Shown: one piece after another, positions 31,199-39,508 of the stretch | Layout: each line of letters opens with the position of its first letter | How positions within the stretch are numbered: the stretch's first letter is position 1 | DNA from: a virus | Direction: 5' to 3' (one strand) | Length of the DNA: 49,833 nucleotides | IMG/VR virus record: IMGVR_UViG_3300008050_000063 | Span: 1 to 49,833 of that record | Translations under genes and position numbers: made by a program | The notes under the pieces: model-generated | Seen by the model: the letters and a program-made list of their open reading frames with translations, nothing else | What the model was told of the DNA's origin: nothing | Databases searched by the model: none

Positions 31199-32962
31199 AT
31201 GAACACAGTAAGAAAAGCAAAAAAAGCTTTCGTGAAAGGTAATGAAAATTTAAAATCCCCAGATTATATTGAATATATAACTACACAAGAATATAAAAAA
31301 CGAACAAGAGAACTTCTGAAATGTAAAAAAGACCCAATCTATTTTGCAGAACATTTTTATTACATCATCAATCCAGAAAAAGGTAAGCATATAATAAAGT
31401 TGTATGCTAAACAGAAAGAGTTAATTAGATGTTTTCAAAACAACGATAGGATAGTAACGTTAGCAAGTCGACAAGTTGGAAAAACAACTGCGTACAATGT
31501 CTTTGCGTTATGGTTAACATTGTTTCATCCAGAACAATCGGTATTGATATGTGCAAATACTGGTGACTCAGCATCAGAGTTTGTATCAAGAATTCGACTT
31601 GCTTACGAATTAATACCGATGTGGTTAAAACCTGGAGTTAAAGAATGGAATAAAAGAACTTTGAAATTTGCAAATGAAAGTAAAATATCTGCATCTCCTA
31701 CATCACCAGGTGTTCGTGGTAAAACTGGTAATTTACTTATTCTTGATGAGATGGCTTTTGTTGATCCAGGAATTGAGAAAGAATTTTGGGAAGCTGTATA
31801 TCCTACAGTATCTTCTTCAAAAGGTACTAAAGTTATTATGGTAAGTACACCTAACGGAACTGGTAATTTATTTTATGAAACTTGGGATAGAGCAACTATG
31901 GGAATTGGGACTGATGGTTGGGTACCATTCAGGATTGATTGGTTTGAAGTACCTGGTCGTGATGAAAAGTGGAAGAAAAAACAAATTGCATCTCTTAATG
32001 GAGACATGAGAGCGTGGGCACAAGAATTTGGAAATACATTTTTTGGTTCTGCACAAACACTCCTTGAAGGAAAAAAGATAAGTGAGTTTAAAGAAAACAT
32101 ATTGAAACAACAAGAAGCAGGTCTAGAACCGTCAGTAAGCAATCTAGGGCAAGGAGATGATATATTCAATGTCAATATATGGAAAGAACCATCTAGTGCT
32201 CTAACATACATCGTAGGCGGTGACGGAGGAGAAGGAATTGGTGGTGATTTTAGTACTATTTTGGTTTTTGATATTTCAAATATGAAACAAATTGAATTGG
32301 TTGCGTCTTATGGAAACAATGAGATTTCTACAAAAGAATTTGCATATCTTATAACTAAAGTAGCACAAAAATATAACAATGCATTTATAGCTATTGAGAA
32401 TAACGGGATAACTAAAAGTATTGTTGATGATATTTGGCATGTTTATGAATATGACAATATGATCAACATTGGTAAACCTGGTAAAATCGGAATATCCTCA
32501 ACACATGGAGTTAAAGTTGATGCTTGCTTGTGGCTTAAATCACTTACACAAACTGATGAGATTCATATAGATATAAAAGAACCAATCCTAGTAAATGAGA
32601 TGGAATATTTTGAAAGAAAATCTGGCAATCGTTCAATTTTTGCTGCAGTCGGTATGAAACATGATGACTATATGATGTCATTTATTTGGGCATTTTATGC
32701 ACTAACCACTGCAAGAATAGATGATTATTATCACGTTTCAAAATGGATGAAAACAACGTTTGGAATTATGCTCCCTGAAAGAATATCACAGTATCGCTCA
32801 ACAAGCGCAATCTATAGTGGTGATTCAATTGACTCAAAATTTAACAATACAATGCATCGATTATCTAAAGATATGAATCCAGCACCAGTAGAAAATGATA
32901 ACAGTTTCTCCAGTGCTGGATTTTTTGGTGATGATGATTCAAATTTCTATAATGATTTTTAA
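31199..32962 (+). CDS. 17: Terminase large subunit (gp17-like)
   Basis: 587 aa versus 610 in T4 gp17. ATPase: Walker A SRQVGKTT (90-97), Walker B LLILDE (179-184), coupling motif VSTPNGTGN. Nuclease: GGDGGEGIGGDFSTILVFD near 340-358, AIENNG, and the later KHDDYMMSFIWA with its conserved acids. Known: the motor that pumps DNA into the prohead through the portal and cuts headful ends. The gene order is unusual: it runs opposite to portal and capsid genes. Its end overlaps the 130-aa gene by four bases in convergent arrangement. Confidence 0.95.
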   Translation: MNTVRKAKKAFVKGNENLKSPDYIEYITTQEYKKRTRELLKCKKDPIYFAEHFYYIINPEKGKHIIKLYAKQKELIRCFQNNDRIVTLASRQVGKTTAYNVFALWLTLFHPEQSVLICANTGDSASEFVSRIRLAYELIPMWLKPGVKEWNKRTLKFANESKISASPTSPGVRGKTGNLLILDEMAFVDPGIEKEFWEAVYPTVSSSKGTKVIMVSTPNGTGNLFYETWDRATMGIGTDGWVPFRIDWFEVPGRDEKWKKKQIASLNGDMRAWAQEFGNTFFGSAQTLLEGKKISEFKENILKQQEAGLEPSVSNLGQGDDIFNVNIWKEPSSALTYIVGGDGGEGIGGDFSTILVFDISNMKQIELVASYGNNEISTKEFAYLITKVAQKYNNAFIAIENNGITKSIVDDIWHVYEYDNMINIGKPGKIGISSTHGVKVDACLWLKSLTQTDEIHIDIKEPILVNEMEYFERKSGNRSIFAAVGMKHDDYMMSFIWAFYALTTARIDDYYHVSKWMKTTFGIMLPERISQYRSTSAIYSGDSIDSKFNNTMHRLSKDMNPAPVENDNSFSSAGFFGDDDSNFYNDF

Positions 32963-33351
32963 TATCCTTTTGTGAACATAAGAGGATATGCTATTCTATC
33001 TAAATCATATTTGTATGCTTGACGGAATACCCAATGGGTTCTGAATAATCTATCCAACGACATTCTGTCACAGATATATTCACATTCCCCAATAAAATCT
33101 AGAACCAATTGTTCTGAACTCATGTCTTTAAAACGAGTATTCTCAATATGCATTGCCATCCAGTTACACATTTCAAAATCATAAAACAAAGATTCAATTG
33201 ATTTATCATTATAACCTAAAGTAGTTAGATAATAATTAAAACAATCCATCCATTTTTGATGATTAACGTCGAACTGTGCACCATCATCCCAACTACACAT
33301 TATGTTGTAAAATGTGTCTTCATCTATTATTAAATTTGGTTTAACTTTCAT
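32959..33351 (-). CDS. Hypothetical protein, 130 aa
   Basis: Mainly helical, rich in Tyr/Trp/Cys (SWDDGAQFDVNHQKWMDCFNYY is too long to be a known motif; FYDFEMCNWMAMHIE and FIGECEYICDRM follow). No family recognised. Fifteen bases after RtcB in the same early operon; ends against the terminase gene. SD AAAAGGAG. Confidence 0.6.
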   Translation of the reverse strand: MKVKPNLIIDEDTFYNIMCSWDDGAQFDVNHQKWMDCFNYYLTTLGYNDKSIESLFYDFEMCNWMAMHIENTRFKDMSSEQLVLDFIGECEYICDRMSLDRLFRTHWVFRQAYKYDLDRIAYPLMFTKGY

Positions 33352-33366
33352 TTTTATTTACTCCTT

Positions 33367-34647
33367 TTATGATAATGATTTAATATTTAATATAGGTTTA
33401 ACTGTGTGTAAAATATCCACAGTTGGTCCTATTGCATTTTTAATAACTTCATAATCTTTATAAGCATTTGGTGCTTCGTCTAATGTTGATCTACAAACTG
33501 AAGAAGAATAAATTCCACTCATTTGTTCCTTAAACTCATCTAATGATAAATTTCGTTTTGCAGCACCTCTTGCTAATACTCTACCAGCACCGTGAGGAGC
33601 AGAACAATTCCAATCTTTGTTAGATTTTCCTTCACCTATAATTAACCCGTCTCTCATATTCCAAGGAATAATAACTTTCTGGTCTTTGTAAGCAGAAATA
33701 GCACCTTTACGAATAATATCATCTTCAAAATCAAGATAGTTGTGTATTGATTCAATTGTTTCTACACCTTCATTTACATTTAGTATTTCAAGTACAGTAT
33801 CTATTATAGCCAACCTATTAGCAGATGCATAATATTGAGCAACGATCATATCCTCTAAATAATCTATCAAATAATCATCTCTTAAATAATAATTATCTTG
33901 GTTACGAGAATCATTTCTACCATAAATGTTTTTCAATTCTTTGAAATTGTGTTCCCAAGTAGATTTATCACATTTTTGTTTGATATCTGATATTGCTTTT
34001 TGGTACTCTTCTAAAATTACTTTCTTTACAACATTCTTTGCAATATTAGTGTGATATTCACAAACCTGCTTCCCTAAATTTCTAGAACCAGTGTGAACAG
34101 TTAACCAATGATTTCCTTCTTCATCTTTCCCAATTTCAATAAAATGATTCCCTCCACCTAATGTTCCAACGGAGTTTTTAATTCTTCCGATATTACAATC
34201 GAATTTCTCAATCATTTTATCAAACTTATCTTCTGTAAAATCGCCTTTATAACCAACAGCATCTCTCAATTTTTTAGTCAGCACTTTAAAATTCATCTGA
34301 TATTTAAAATGTTTATCATCTTTATTTGTAGATGTTCCCATTGGTACATCACGTCTAATTTTGTCATTAATAGTTTTCAAATTAGATAAATCAGTATCCT
34401 TAGGTAATTTTACCGACATCATCCCACATCCTATATCAACACCGATTATCTCTGGTGAGATTTTATCACTAGATTTCATAGTGAATCCAATACATGAACC
34501 TTTCCCTGCATGACAGTCAGGCATAATTTTGATAGGATTTGTAAATGCTATATTGTTCACAAATTGAATAATCTGTTTATAGCAATTTTCTTCAATATCA
34601 TCTATCATTACATCTGCATTTGTGTATTTACCTTTAATTGTAATCAT
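33367..34647 (-). CDS. rtcB: RtcB-type RNA ligase
   Basis: 426 aa with all RtcB landmarks: PDCHAGKG (44-50), GVDIGCGM with metal-binding C74, LGGGNHFIEIG (164-172), VHTGSRNLG (H185), HN at 302, and APHGAGRVLARG with the guanylated His at 352. Known: joins 2',3'-cyclic phosphate or 3'-phosphate RNA to 5'-OH ends using GTP and Mn2+. Inferred: mends tRNAs cut by host defence nucleases early in infection, since it is expressed from an early promoter. An 8-bp palindrome lies across its ribosome-binding region. Confidence 0.93.
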   Translation of the reverse strand: MITIKGKYTNADVMIDDIEENCYKQIIQFVNNIAFTNPIKIMPDCHAGKGSCIGFTMKSSDKISPEIIGVDIGCGMMSVKLPKDTDLSNLKTINDKIRRDVPMGTSTNKDDKHFKYQMNFKVLTKKLRDAVGYKGDFTEDKFDKMIEKFDCNIGRIKNSVGTLGGGNHFIEIGKDEEGNHWLTVHTGSRNLGKQVCEYHTNIAKNVVKKVILEEYQKAISDIKQKCDKSTWEHNFKELKNIYGRNDSRNQDNYYLRDDYLIDYLEDMIVAQYYASANRLAIIDTVLEILNVNEGVETIESIHNYLDFEDDIIRKGAISAYKDQKVIIPWNMRDGLIIGEGKSNKDWNCSAPHGAGRVLARGAAKRNLSLDEFKEQMSGIYSSSVCRSTLDEAPNAYKDYEVIKNAIGPTVDILHTVKPILNIKSLS

Positions 34648-34773
34648 ATTTTTTGTCCTGCCCAGTCTGGGCAGTTCCTTATTTCGTCATAAAAATCTCC
34701 GCTGAAACTTTTACTCTTTATTTTGCATTCAGGAGAACCACCAAACGGGTCAATCGTCTGCGTGTTGTCCCAT
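34644..34773 (-). pseudogene. Small gene with one-base frameshift after the start codon
   Basis: ATG 34773 has a strong SD (AGGAGAATAAA) but reads only 7 codons. In the frame one base over, 41 codons run open to a TGA overlapping the RtcB ATG: DNTQTIDPFGGSPECKIKS... CPDWAGQKI, a plausible small zinc-binding-like protein. Dropping one G of the GGG just after ATG restores MDNTQTIDPFGG. So this is a sequencing or real one-base insertion, or a programmed slip; not a spurious frame, because the repaired product keeps proper spacing. Confidence 0.55.
34658..34674 (-). promoter_or_regulatory. Palindrome over the RtcB translation start region
   Basis: CTGCCCAGTCTGGGCAG: 8-bp arms round one base, the most GC-rich patch nearby, ending 11 bases before the RtcB ATG. 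In RNA it forms a stem that includes the GCAGGAC ribosome-binding region, so it could reduce RtcB translation unless opened. Confidence 0.45.
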
Positions 34774-34836
34774 TTTATTCTCCTTTTTTAATAAACTCTA
34801 TAAGTTAATTGCTCCTGTATTTTCCCTTACAATATT

Positions 34837-35073
34837 TCATTTTTTCTTCTCGTTGTCATAAGCTTTAACTAATTCTTTTAATTTATCAAACGGTATTGTA
34901 AAAATCTCGGTTAAGCTTGAAGAATAACCCTCGATTTGTACTTCAAAATCTACATTATCATCAATTATTTCGATATCTAAATAATTTTTATTTTTAAATA
35001 TTTCTATTGATACTTGAGGTTTTTCTTTAAAAAATCCAGTATTGTGTATTTGTATTTCATTAATCTTGTTCAT
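34837..35073 (-). CDS. Hypothetical early protein, 78 aa
   Basis: ATG 35073 (MNKINEIQIHNTG) has the strong SD AAAAGGAGA; the frame is open further up but without SD. Beta-rich (VSIEIFKNKNYLDIEIID, DFEVQIEGYSSS) with a helical, charged end. No family recognised. Second gene of the early operon that leads to RtcB. Confidence 0.6.
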   Translation of the reverse strand: MNKINEIQIHNTGFFKEKPQVSIEIFKNKNYLDIEIIDDNVDFEVQIEGYSSSLTEIFTIPFDKLKELVKAYDNEKKK

Positions 35074-35098
35074 TTTGTCTCCTTTTATATAATACTCT

Positions 35099-35272
35099 TT
35101 ATTTCTGTAATTCAACCCAGATTTGATCTATTAATGTTTCAGTAAATTCTATATAATTAATTTCCTCAATAACATCTGTTTTTCCACAAGCAGCTTCCAT
35201 ATCATATTTGATTCCTTGAAGCCTCCCTTCAACTCTTCCTAACAATCTTGCTATTTTTGTCTTGTCAATCAT
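35099..35272 (-). CDS. Hypothetical early protein, 57 aa
   Basis: ATG 35272 behind AAGGAGGTTAC, the strongest SD in the window. The SD sits in the loop of a TGTAAC/GTTACA hairpin. The peptide is helical (DKTKIARLLGRVEGRLQGIK, then acidic CGKTDVIEEINYIEF). No family recognised; short early proteins of this type often target host enzymes. First gene after the early promoter at 35305-35333. Confidence 0.65.
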   Translation of the reverse strand: MIDKTKIARLLGRVEGRLQGIKYDMEAACGKTDVIEEINYIEFTETLIDQIWVELQK

Positions 35273-35304
35273 CTTTGTAACCTCCTTATTTTTGTTACAT
35301 AGAT

Positions 35305-35333
35305 AATATATACCCTTGACATGTAGTTGTCAA
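35305..35333 (-). promoter_or_regulatory. Early sigma70 promoter of the RtcB operon
   Basis: TTGACA (35333-35328), 17-bp spacer, TATATT (35310-35305). Upstream ACCG and a run CTCTAAAAA match the two other early promoters, as does the start of the leader (TAACAAAAATAAGGAG). Confidence 0.85.
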
Positions 35334-35376
35334 ACGGTTTTTAGAGAATAAACGCAAAATAATTTAATTTAGGCAC

Positions 35377-35410
35377 AAAAAAACGAGATACAAATTAATG
35401 TACCTCGTTT
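35377..35410 (-). terminator. Intrinsic terminator after the major capsid gene
   Basis: On the - strand an 11-bp stem (one G-U pair; arms 35410-35400 and 35391-35381) with an 8-nt loop is followed by seven U residues. Lies 18 bases after the capsid stop and just before the early promoter. Confidence 0.85.
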
Positions 35411-35427
35411 AAAATATTCAAATACGA

Positions 35428-36879
35428 TTACGCGTATGTGAAAACTCTTCCGTTTGCTCCGTCGCCAAGTAAGGCAGTAGATGCAAGATCGTCAATTTTT
35501 ATCATGTGATAATAATTTTCTGCGCCGAAGAGATGGTTTAAGATTCCGTAACGAGTACGAACACCAAGTCTAGGACTAAAGTTTTCTTGTGCAGTAGCAC
35601 GCATTAATTGAACTGGAATATACGGACAGTAGATAATACCAGAATCATAAGGAGTAGGTCCTTTATATCCAAGTAAAATGTAGTTTCCGCCAGCAAATGT
35701 ATCTCTGTAAAGAGTAATGTTTCCATTACGAAGAACTCCAACTTTTGCAATTCCAACAGCTCCAGTATCAACTTGTGATGATGCTTGATCTAATGTGAAA
35801 TCTTGAAGTCTTTCTAATACTGTGCAAGATTTTGGATCAGCTATTGCGAAAGTAGCAGGTCCACGTCTTGTTGTAATAGCAATTTCATTAGCTTTGTCTA
35901 ATACGTGAGTATATAGAGTACCAATTCTTTCTAATTGATTACGTCCATCTGCAGATACAGGAGACCAAGTAGATGTACGTCCACCGTGAATCGCTGCTCT
36001 TACCATTTCAGTAAGTAATTGTCTATCGATTTCTTGTTGAATTTCATAAGAAATAATATTAACCATTTCGTCATCAACGTTAACACCTTGCATTGCCATC
36101 ATATCTTCTGCAATTTCAAGAGAGAAAGCAGCAGCTAATTTACGTGAACGCGCAGTAACTGTACCTTTTTCCATTTTTAGTTTCGCCATTGGCATATCTT
36201 CACCAACGTTCCACCATTCTGAATCTCCAAGTGTAGCACCTTTACCAGATTCGTCATAAGTATTAACACCTAAATTAGTTGCTACACCAGAACCAGCAAA
36301 TGCTTCCCAGAAATCTCCTGTTCCAGCATTACCAGATGCACCAGTAAATGAAGAATCAATTTCATTGTAACCAATTTCTTTATTGTTCATATCTGTAGCA
36401 CCTTTACCATTAACTCCGTATTGTCCACGAAGAGCAAAAGCGAATCCAACAGGACCGTTCATTGGTTGAACACCAACAACACTATGTGCTAAAAGGTTAG
36501 GAAAGATACGTCTAACTGTAGGGATAACTACTGAAGGCATTCTAGCATCATCAGTTGCTCCACCACCATATCCAGGTTGTGCTCCGCCACCTTGTGCAGC
36601 ATTACCAGCATCCACAGGATAATTTCCAAATGCTCCACCACCAGCAAGCGGTGATGCTGCAGATGATTGTGCACCCATTGAACCAAATTGCGACATTGCC
36701 GCAGGTCCAGAATATGCTTCTGTTAAGTTAGCTTCTTCAGAGTTCTGAAGTACTATAGCAGTTGCTAATGCAACCTGTTCGTTTTGAATTGGAGCTTGGC
36801 CATCAGCTTCTAAAAGCGGTTGCCATTTTTCCAAACATTTTTCCTGATAGTCAGGACCTAGTTGTTTATAAAAACCCAT
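35428..36879 (-). CDS. 23: Major capsid protein (gp23-like)
   Basis: 483 aa (T4: 521). Features of gp23: an N-terminal propeptide with L-T-E54/A55, the prohead-protease consensus, then HK97-fold regions (PVGFAFALRGQYG, KLAAAFSLEIAEDMMAMQG, DRQLLTEMVRAAI, and the RYGILNHLFGAENYY end). Known: hexamers build the shell; maturation follows cleavage. A Gly/Ala/Gln-rich stretch at about 56-107 is longer than usual. No exact late box precedes it; a weaker CAATAAATA lies at about 36914-36922 within gene 22. Strong terminator follows. Confidence 0.93.
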   Translation of the reverse strand: MGFYKQLGPDYQEKCLEKWQPLLEADGQAPIQNEQVALATAIVLQNSEEANLTEAYSGPAAMSQFGSMGAQSSAASPLAGGGAFGNYPVDAGNAAQGGGAQPGYGGGATDDARMPSVVIPTVRRIFPNLLAHSVVGVQPMNGPVGFAFALRGQYGVNGKGATDMNNKEIGYNEIDSSFTGASGNAGTGDFWEAFAGSGVATNLGVNTYDESGKGATLGDSEWWNVGEDMPMAKLKMEKGTVTARSRKLAAAFSLEIAEDMMAMQGVNVDDEMVNIISYEIQQEIDRQLLTEMVRAAIHGGRTSTWSPVSADGRNQLERIGTLYTHVLDKANEIAITTRRGPATFAIADPKSCTVLERLQDFTLDQASSQVDTGAVGIAKVGVLRNGNITLYRDTFAGGNYILLGYKGPTPYDSGIIYCPYIPVQLMRATAQENFSPRLGVRTRYGILNHLFGAENYYHMIKIDDLASTALLGDGANGRVFTYA

Positions 36880-36906
36880 TGTATAATTCCTTATATATTT
36901 TTATAA

Positions 36907-37827
36907 TTAGTGATTGTATTTATTGCTTCGTTTAAAACGATCAATGTAATGATTCATCATATCAGATGTATTACTATTTTTAGTTTTATCGTCAGCGGCA
37001 CCCTCAGTTAAGATTTTCTTAGGGTTAACATTAGAAGTTGCTTGATCTTTTAATTCTTCTCTTAAAAGAGTCTCATCTTCTTCGAAAGCTGCAATAGCTT
37101 CTTCAAACGTATCCTCAATTTCTTCTACGTCTGCATCTTTGAAACGAGTTTCAATATATGCACGCATTTTAGGATTTATGTTTTTACATTTATCTTCAAG
37201 CAAATTACTTGCTTCATTTCTTTTCAATTTTTTACTTAATTCAATTTTCTCAATCATCAAAGTATTAATCTCAGAATCTTTATCTTCAATAATTGTTTTA
37301 GCATCTTGAACAGCTTCTTTAATTTCTTCATCCATAGAGATTTCAGAGATTACAGCAATCTGTTTAATTTCGTTGAACATTTCTTCTAATTTTTCTAAAC
37401 GAACTGTATCTACGATTTTTCCTTCTGGAAGTTTATCTTCAATATAAACATCTAAGAAATCTGAAACTTTTCCTTCAAGTTCTTCCTGCATTCCATTTTC
37501 ATATTTTTCAACAACCTTTTTTAAACCAACAGTATGATCTTCATCAATTTTAGATAAAACACCTTCTAATAATTCAGTATGATCTTCATCAATTTTAGAT
37601 AAAACTTTGTTTAATGATTCAGTATGGTCTTCGTCAATTTTAGATACAACTTTATCTAAAAGAGCAATGTGTTTTTCGTCAACACTTTCTAAAGCTTCTT
37701 CAAATATTTTTTCTTTGTATTCTTTTATTTTTGTTTCAAAAAGAATGTTAAGCTCATCTTTTCTTTCTTCACTTATAACATCTTTTGATGATAAATCGTC
37801 TAAAAGCTTTTTAAATAAATCTTTCAT
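36907..37827 (-). CDS. 22: Prohead scaffold core protein (gp22-like) with 15-residue repeats
   Basis: 306 aa, highly charged, nearly all helical, between capsid and protease genes as in T4. Residues about 47-95 contain SKIDEDHTE-type units repeated three times plus degenerate copies on either side. Possible gp21 cut sites: V-I-S-E near residue 20 and I-L-T-E-G near 276. Ends HYIDRFKRSNKYNH. Known: gp22 forms the inner core that is degraded by gp21 on maturation. Assignment relies on position and composition. Confidence 0.85.
   Translation of the reverse strand: MKDLFKKLLDDLSSKDVISEERKDELNILFETKIKEYKEKIFEEALESVDEKHIALLDKVVSKIDEDHTESLNKVLSKIDEDHTELLEGVLSKIDEDHTVGLKKVVEKYENGMQEELEGKVSDFLDVYIEDKLPEGKIVDTVRLEKLEEMFNEIKQIAVISEISMDEEIKEAVQDAKTIIEDKDSEINTLMIEKIELSKKLKRNEASNLLEDKCKNINPKMRAYIETRFKDADVEEIEDTFEEAIAAFEEDETLLREELKDQATSNVNPKKILTEGAADDKTKNSNTSDMMNHYIDRFKRSNKYNH
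37531..37650 (-). repeat. 45-bp tandem repeat in the scaffold gene
   Basis: Units begin near 37531, 37576 and 37621 (each starts AGTATG on the + strand) and repeat ATCTTCATCAATTTTAGAT with few changes. The 15-codon period keeps frame and heptad-like helix spacing, so copy number could vary without frameshift. Confidence 0.8.
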
Positions 37828-37830
37828 ATA

Positions 37831-37965
37831 TTAAATCTCCGTTTTTATTTTAGATTTTTTACTTTCGTATTTTTCTGTTAAAGCTTCTTGTAGACGTTCT
37901 TTAGCATTTTTTAAATTGCCTTGACGTAATTCTTTAACAAATTTTCCAATGTTCTTATTTTCCAT
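37831..37965 (-). CDS. Small prohead core protein (gp67-like), 44 aa
   Basis: ATG 37965 with SD AAGGAAA. The sequence FVKELRQGNLKNAKERLQEAL is like the N-terminal helix of T4 gp67 (AIKSNDLVAARKLFAEAM), and its place between protease and scaffold genes is the T4 place for gp67/gp68. Known: gp67 helps shape the prohead core and is cut to small peptides. Shorter than gp67 (80 aa), with no acidic tail. Late box at 38005-38012 lies 40 bases upstream. Confidence 0.65.
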   Translation of the reverse strand: MENKNIGKFVKELRQGNLKNAKERLQEALTEKYESKKSKIKTEI

Positions 37966-38004
37966 TTTTGGATTTCCTTCAACATTTTTTTATTTTATTA
38001 TATT

Positions 38005-38012
38005 TATTTATA
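38005..38012 (-). promoter_or_regulatory. Late promoter for gp67-like and gene 22
   Basis: TATTTATA on + strand, overlapping the last codons of the protease gene. Probably reads through to gene 23 because no closer exact box is present. Confidence 0.7.
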
Positions 38013-38718
38013 AGTTTATGTCCCTTATGAACTGCTTAAAAATATCATAAACGAATTCCCCACCTATATCTGTTTTTACAGAATGAGAAGGAATATTTTT
38101 TAAACCTTCGGTAAATTTATCGAAAGCTACTTCAATTATATCTCCATGATTATCAATCATAAATTCTTTTGATTCCATTATTCCATCCACAAAGCAACCA
38201 GGCCCAGATGGATCCACAACAGTGTCTACAGTAATCATCTTGTATTTTGTGTCAATTCTAGATGATTCATTAATTTCTCCAACACCTCTTGTTGATTTAC
38301 CAATCTTTCCACCGTGTTGTAATAATGAAGCAACTATATCACCATTTGGAGTTCCAATAATCCCAAATCTTGGGTCACTCGCCATAACAATTGATTCACC
38401 AATCCAGATTTTTCCATCTTGTTTAAGTGATAAAATTCTGTCACTTGCAAGTTTAGGATCAATTTTAGTGGACTGCGGATGATTTAACTCACCGTATGCT
38501 CTTTTTGTATCAATCCAATTTTTTTGAAAATCAGGGATAGTTTTTTCTTCTAACAACTTCTGAGAATATACTCTACCATTTGCGTTCTTAGTTTCAGAAA
38601 CAACATACGGTCCTTTAATTTTTATAGATAAAGGTTTTGTTGTGTTTTGTTGTTCAATGATTATATCATAATCAAAATTATCGAATAATGTTTCATATAT
38701 TAATTTAAGCGGCTTCAT
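38008..38718 (-). CDS. 21: Prohead core protease (gp21-like, family S80)
   Basis: 236 aa (T4: 212). Catalytic pattern of family S80/U9: AYGELNHPQS (H80) and KIGKSTRGVGEIN (S142), in a herpesvirus-assemblin-like fold; NANGRVYS and DPRFGIIGT are also typical. The N-terminus (MKPLKLIYET) carries an I-Y-E/T self-processing site. Known: cuts after (L/I)-x-E in gp23, scaffold and internal proteins. It therefore predicts which N-terminal tags in this window are removed. Confidence 0.92.
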   Translation of the reverse strand: MKPLKLIYETLFDNFDYDIIIEQQNTTKPLSIKIKGPYVVSETKNANGRVYSQKLLEEKTIPDFQKNWIDTKRAYGELNHPQSTKIDPKLASDRILSLKQDGKIWIGESIVMASDPRFGIIGTPNGDIVASLLQHGGKIGKSTRGVGEINESSRIDTKYKMITVDTVVDPSGPGCFVDGIMESKEFMIDNHGDIIEVAFDKFTEGLKNIPSHSVKTDIGGEFVYDIFKQFIRDINL

Positions 38719-38737
38719 GTTTATCCTGTTTTTATTT

Positions 38738-38755
38738 ATTTATATTTATTTATAA
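38738..38755 (-). promoter_or_regulatory. Tandem late promoters for the protease gene
   Basis: Two TATTTATA boxes (+ strand) at 38738-38745 and 38748-38755, ten bases apart, about one helical turn, so they lie on the same DNA face. Confidence 0.65.
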
Positions 38756-39499
38756 GTTTATAAGTGTCTTACAATTTTTAAAATGCCATCTATGCATATT
38801 ACTTATCCCACCTATTTTATCACAATGTGGGCATTTAACTATATTCTGTTTTTTTCCTGATTTAGATTGACTTATTTTTGCTTTTGTTTTTTCAGAAACA
38901 AATTTATTTTTAGAAGATTGACTTATTTTTGCTTTTGTTTTTTCAGAATGTTTTCGATTTTTGAATTTTGTGCTCATTTCTTTACTTCTTTCTTTTAAAA
39001 TTTGTGTGTCAATATTTGGATTTAATCTACATTTAGCACCATGCCATCGTGCATACATGTGAGGATGTATTTTTTTATCACAGAAAATACATTTTTTGTG
39101 TTTTCTATTTTTGGCAGCTATTTTCATGTTATCAACACATTTTTTAGTTTTTCTGATTCCTTTAAATTGATTTGATAATCTTATACTAAATTCTTTTTTA
39201 ATTTTTTCATACATAGAAGAAGTTACTTTGTACTTTCTTTTATTGTTATTACTTGTTTTAGTTACGAACATCCAAAACGAATATATTATTTTATTATTGT
39301 TTGGATAAATTTTACAAAGTAAATGATGAGCAACAAAATGAGCTTTTGCTGTTAAATTAACTAAATTTTCTTTATTGTTTGTGCCTCCTATAGATTTAGG
39401 TAAGATGTGATGTGATTCAAGATATATATCTTGGCCTTTTTTAAAATTTAAAATTTTGTGTTTTTTAATAATCAAATCGTAGAGTTTCTGATAGTTCAT
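38750..39499 (-). CDS. HNH homing endonuclease paralogue, 249 aa
   Basis: HNH core SHHILPKSIGGTNNKENLVN plus KAHFVAHHL, almost the same as the enzyme at 29678. Two zinc-finger-like clusters (CIFCDKKIHPHMYARWHGAKC and CPHCDKIGGISNMHRWHF...C) flank NUMOD3-like units HSEKTKAKISQSSK and VSEKTKAKISQSKSG. It sits between portal and protease, where T4 has genes 67/68. Its mRNA start is under a promoter-in-hairpin switch (39509-39571). The pair shows one endonuclease family has entered the head region twice. Confidence 0.9.
   Translation of the reverse strand: MNYQKLYDLIIKKHKILNFKKGQDIYLESHHILPKSIGGTNNKENLVNLTAKAHFVAHHLLCKIYPNNNKIIYSFWMFVTKTSNNNKRKYKVTSSMYEKIKKEFSIRLSNQFKGIRKTKKCVDNMKIAAKNRKHKKCIFCDKKIHPHMYARWHGAKCRLNPNIDTQILKERSKEMSTKFKNRKHSEKTKAKISQSSKNKFVSEKTKAKISQSKSGKKQNIVKCPHCDKIGGISNMHRWHFKNCKTLINL
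38864..38947 (-). repeat. 33-bp direct repeat in the HNH paralogue
   Basis: AGATTGACTTATTTTTGCTT and the bases following occur at 38864-38896 and 38915-38947, 51 bp (17 codons) apart. They encode the tandem SEKTKAKISQS units. Confidence 0.8.
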
Positions 39500-39508
39500 A
39501 TATTCTTT

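Noticed and set aside
31868-32211. Long frames antisense to the terminase gene
   Set aside because: They shadow a well-conserved gene on the other strand and have no SD or family match.
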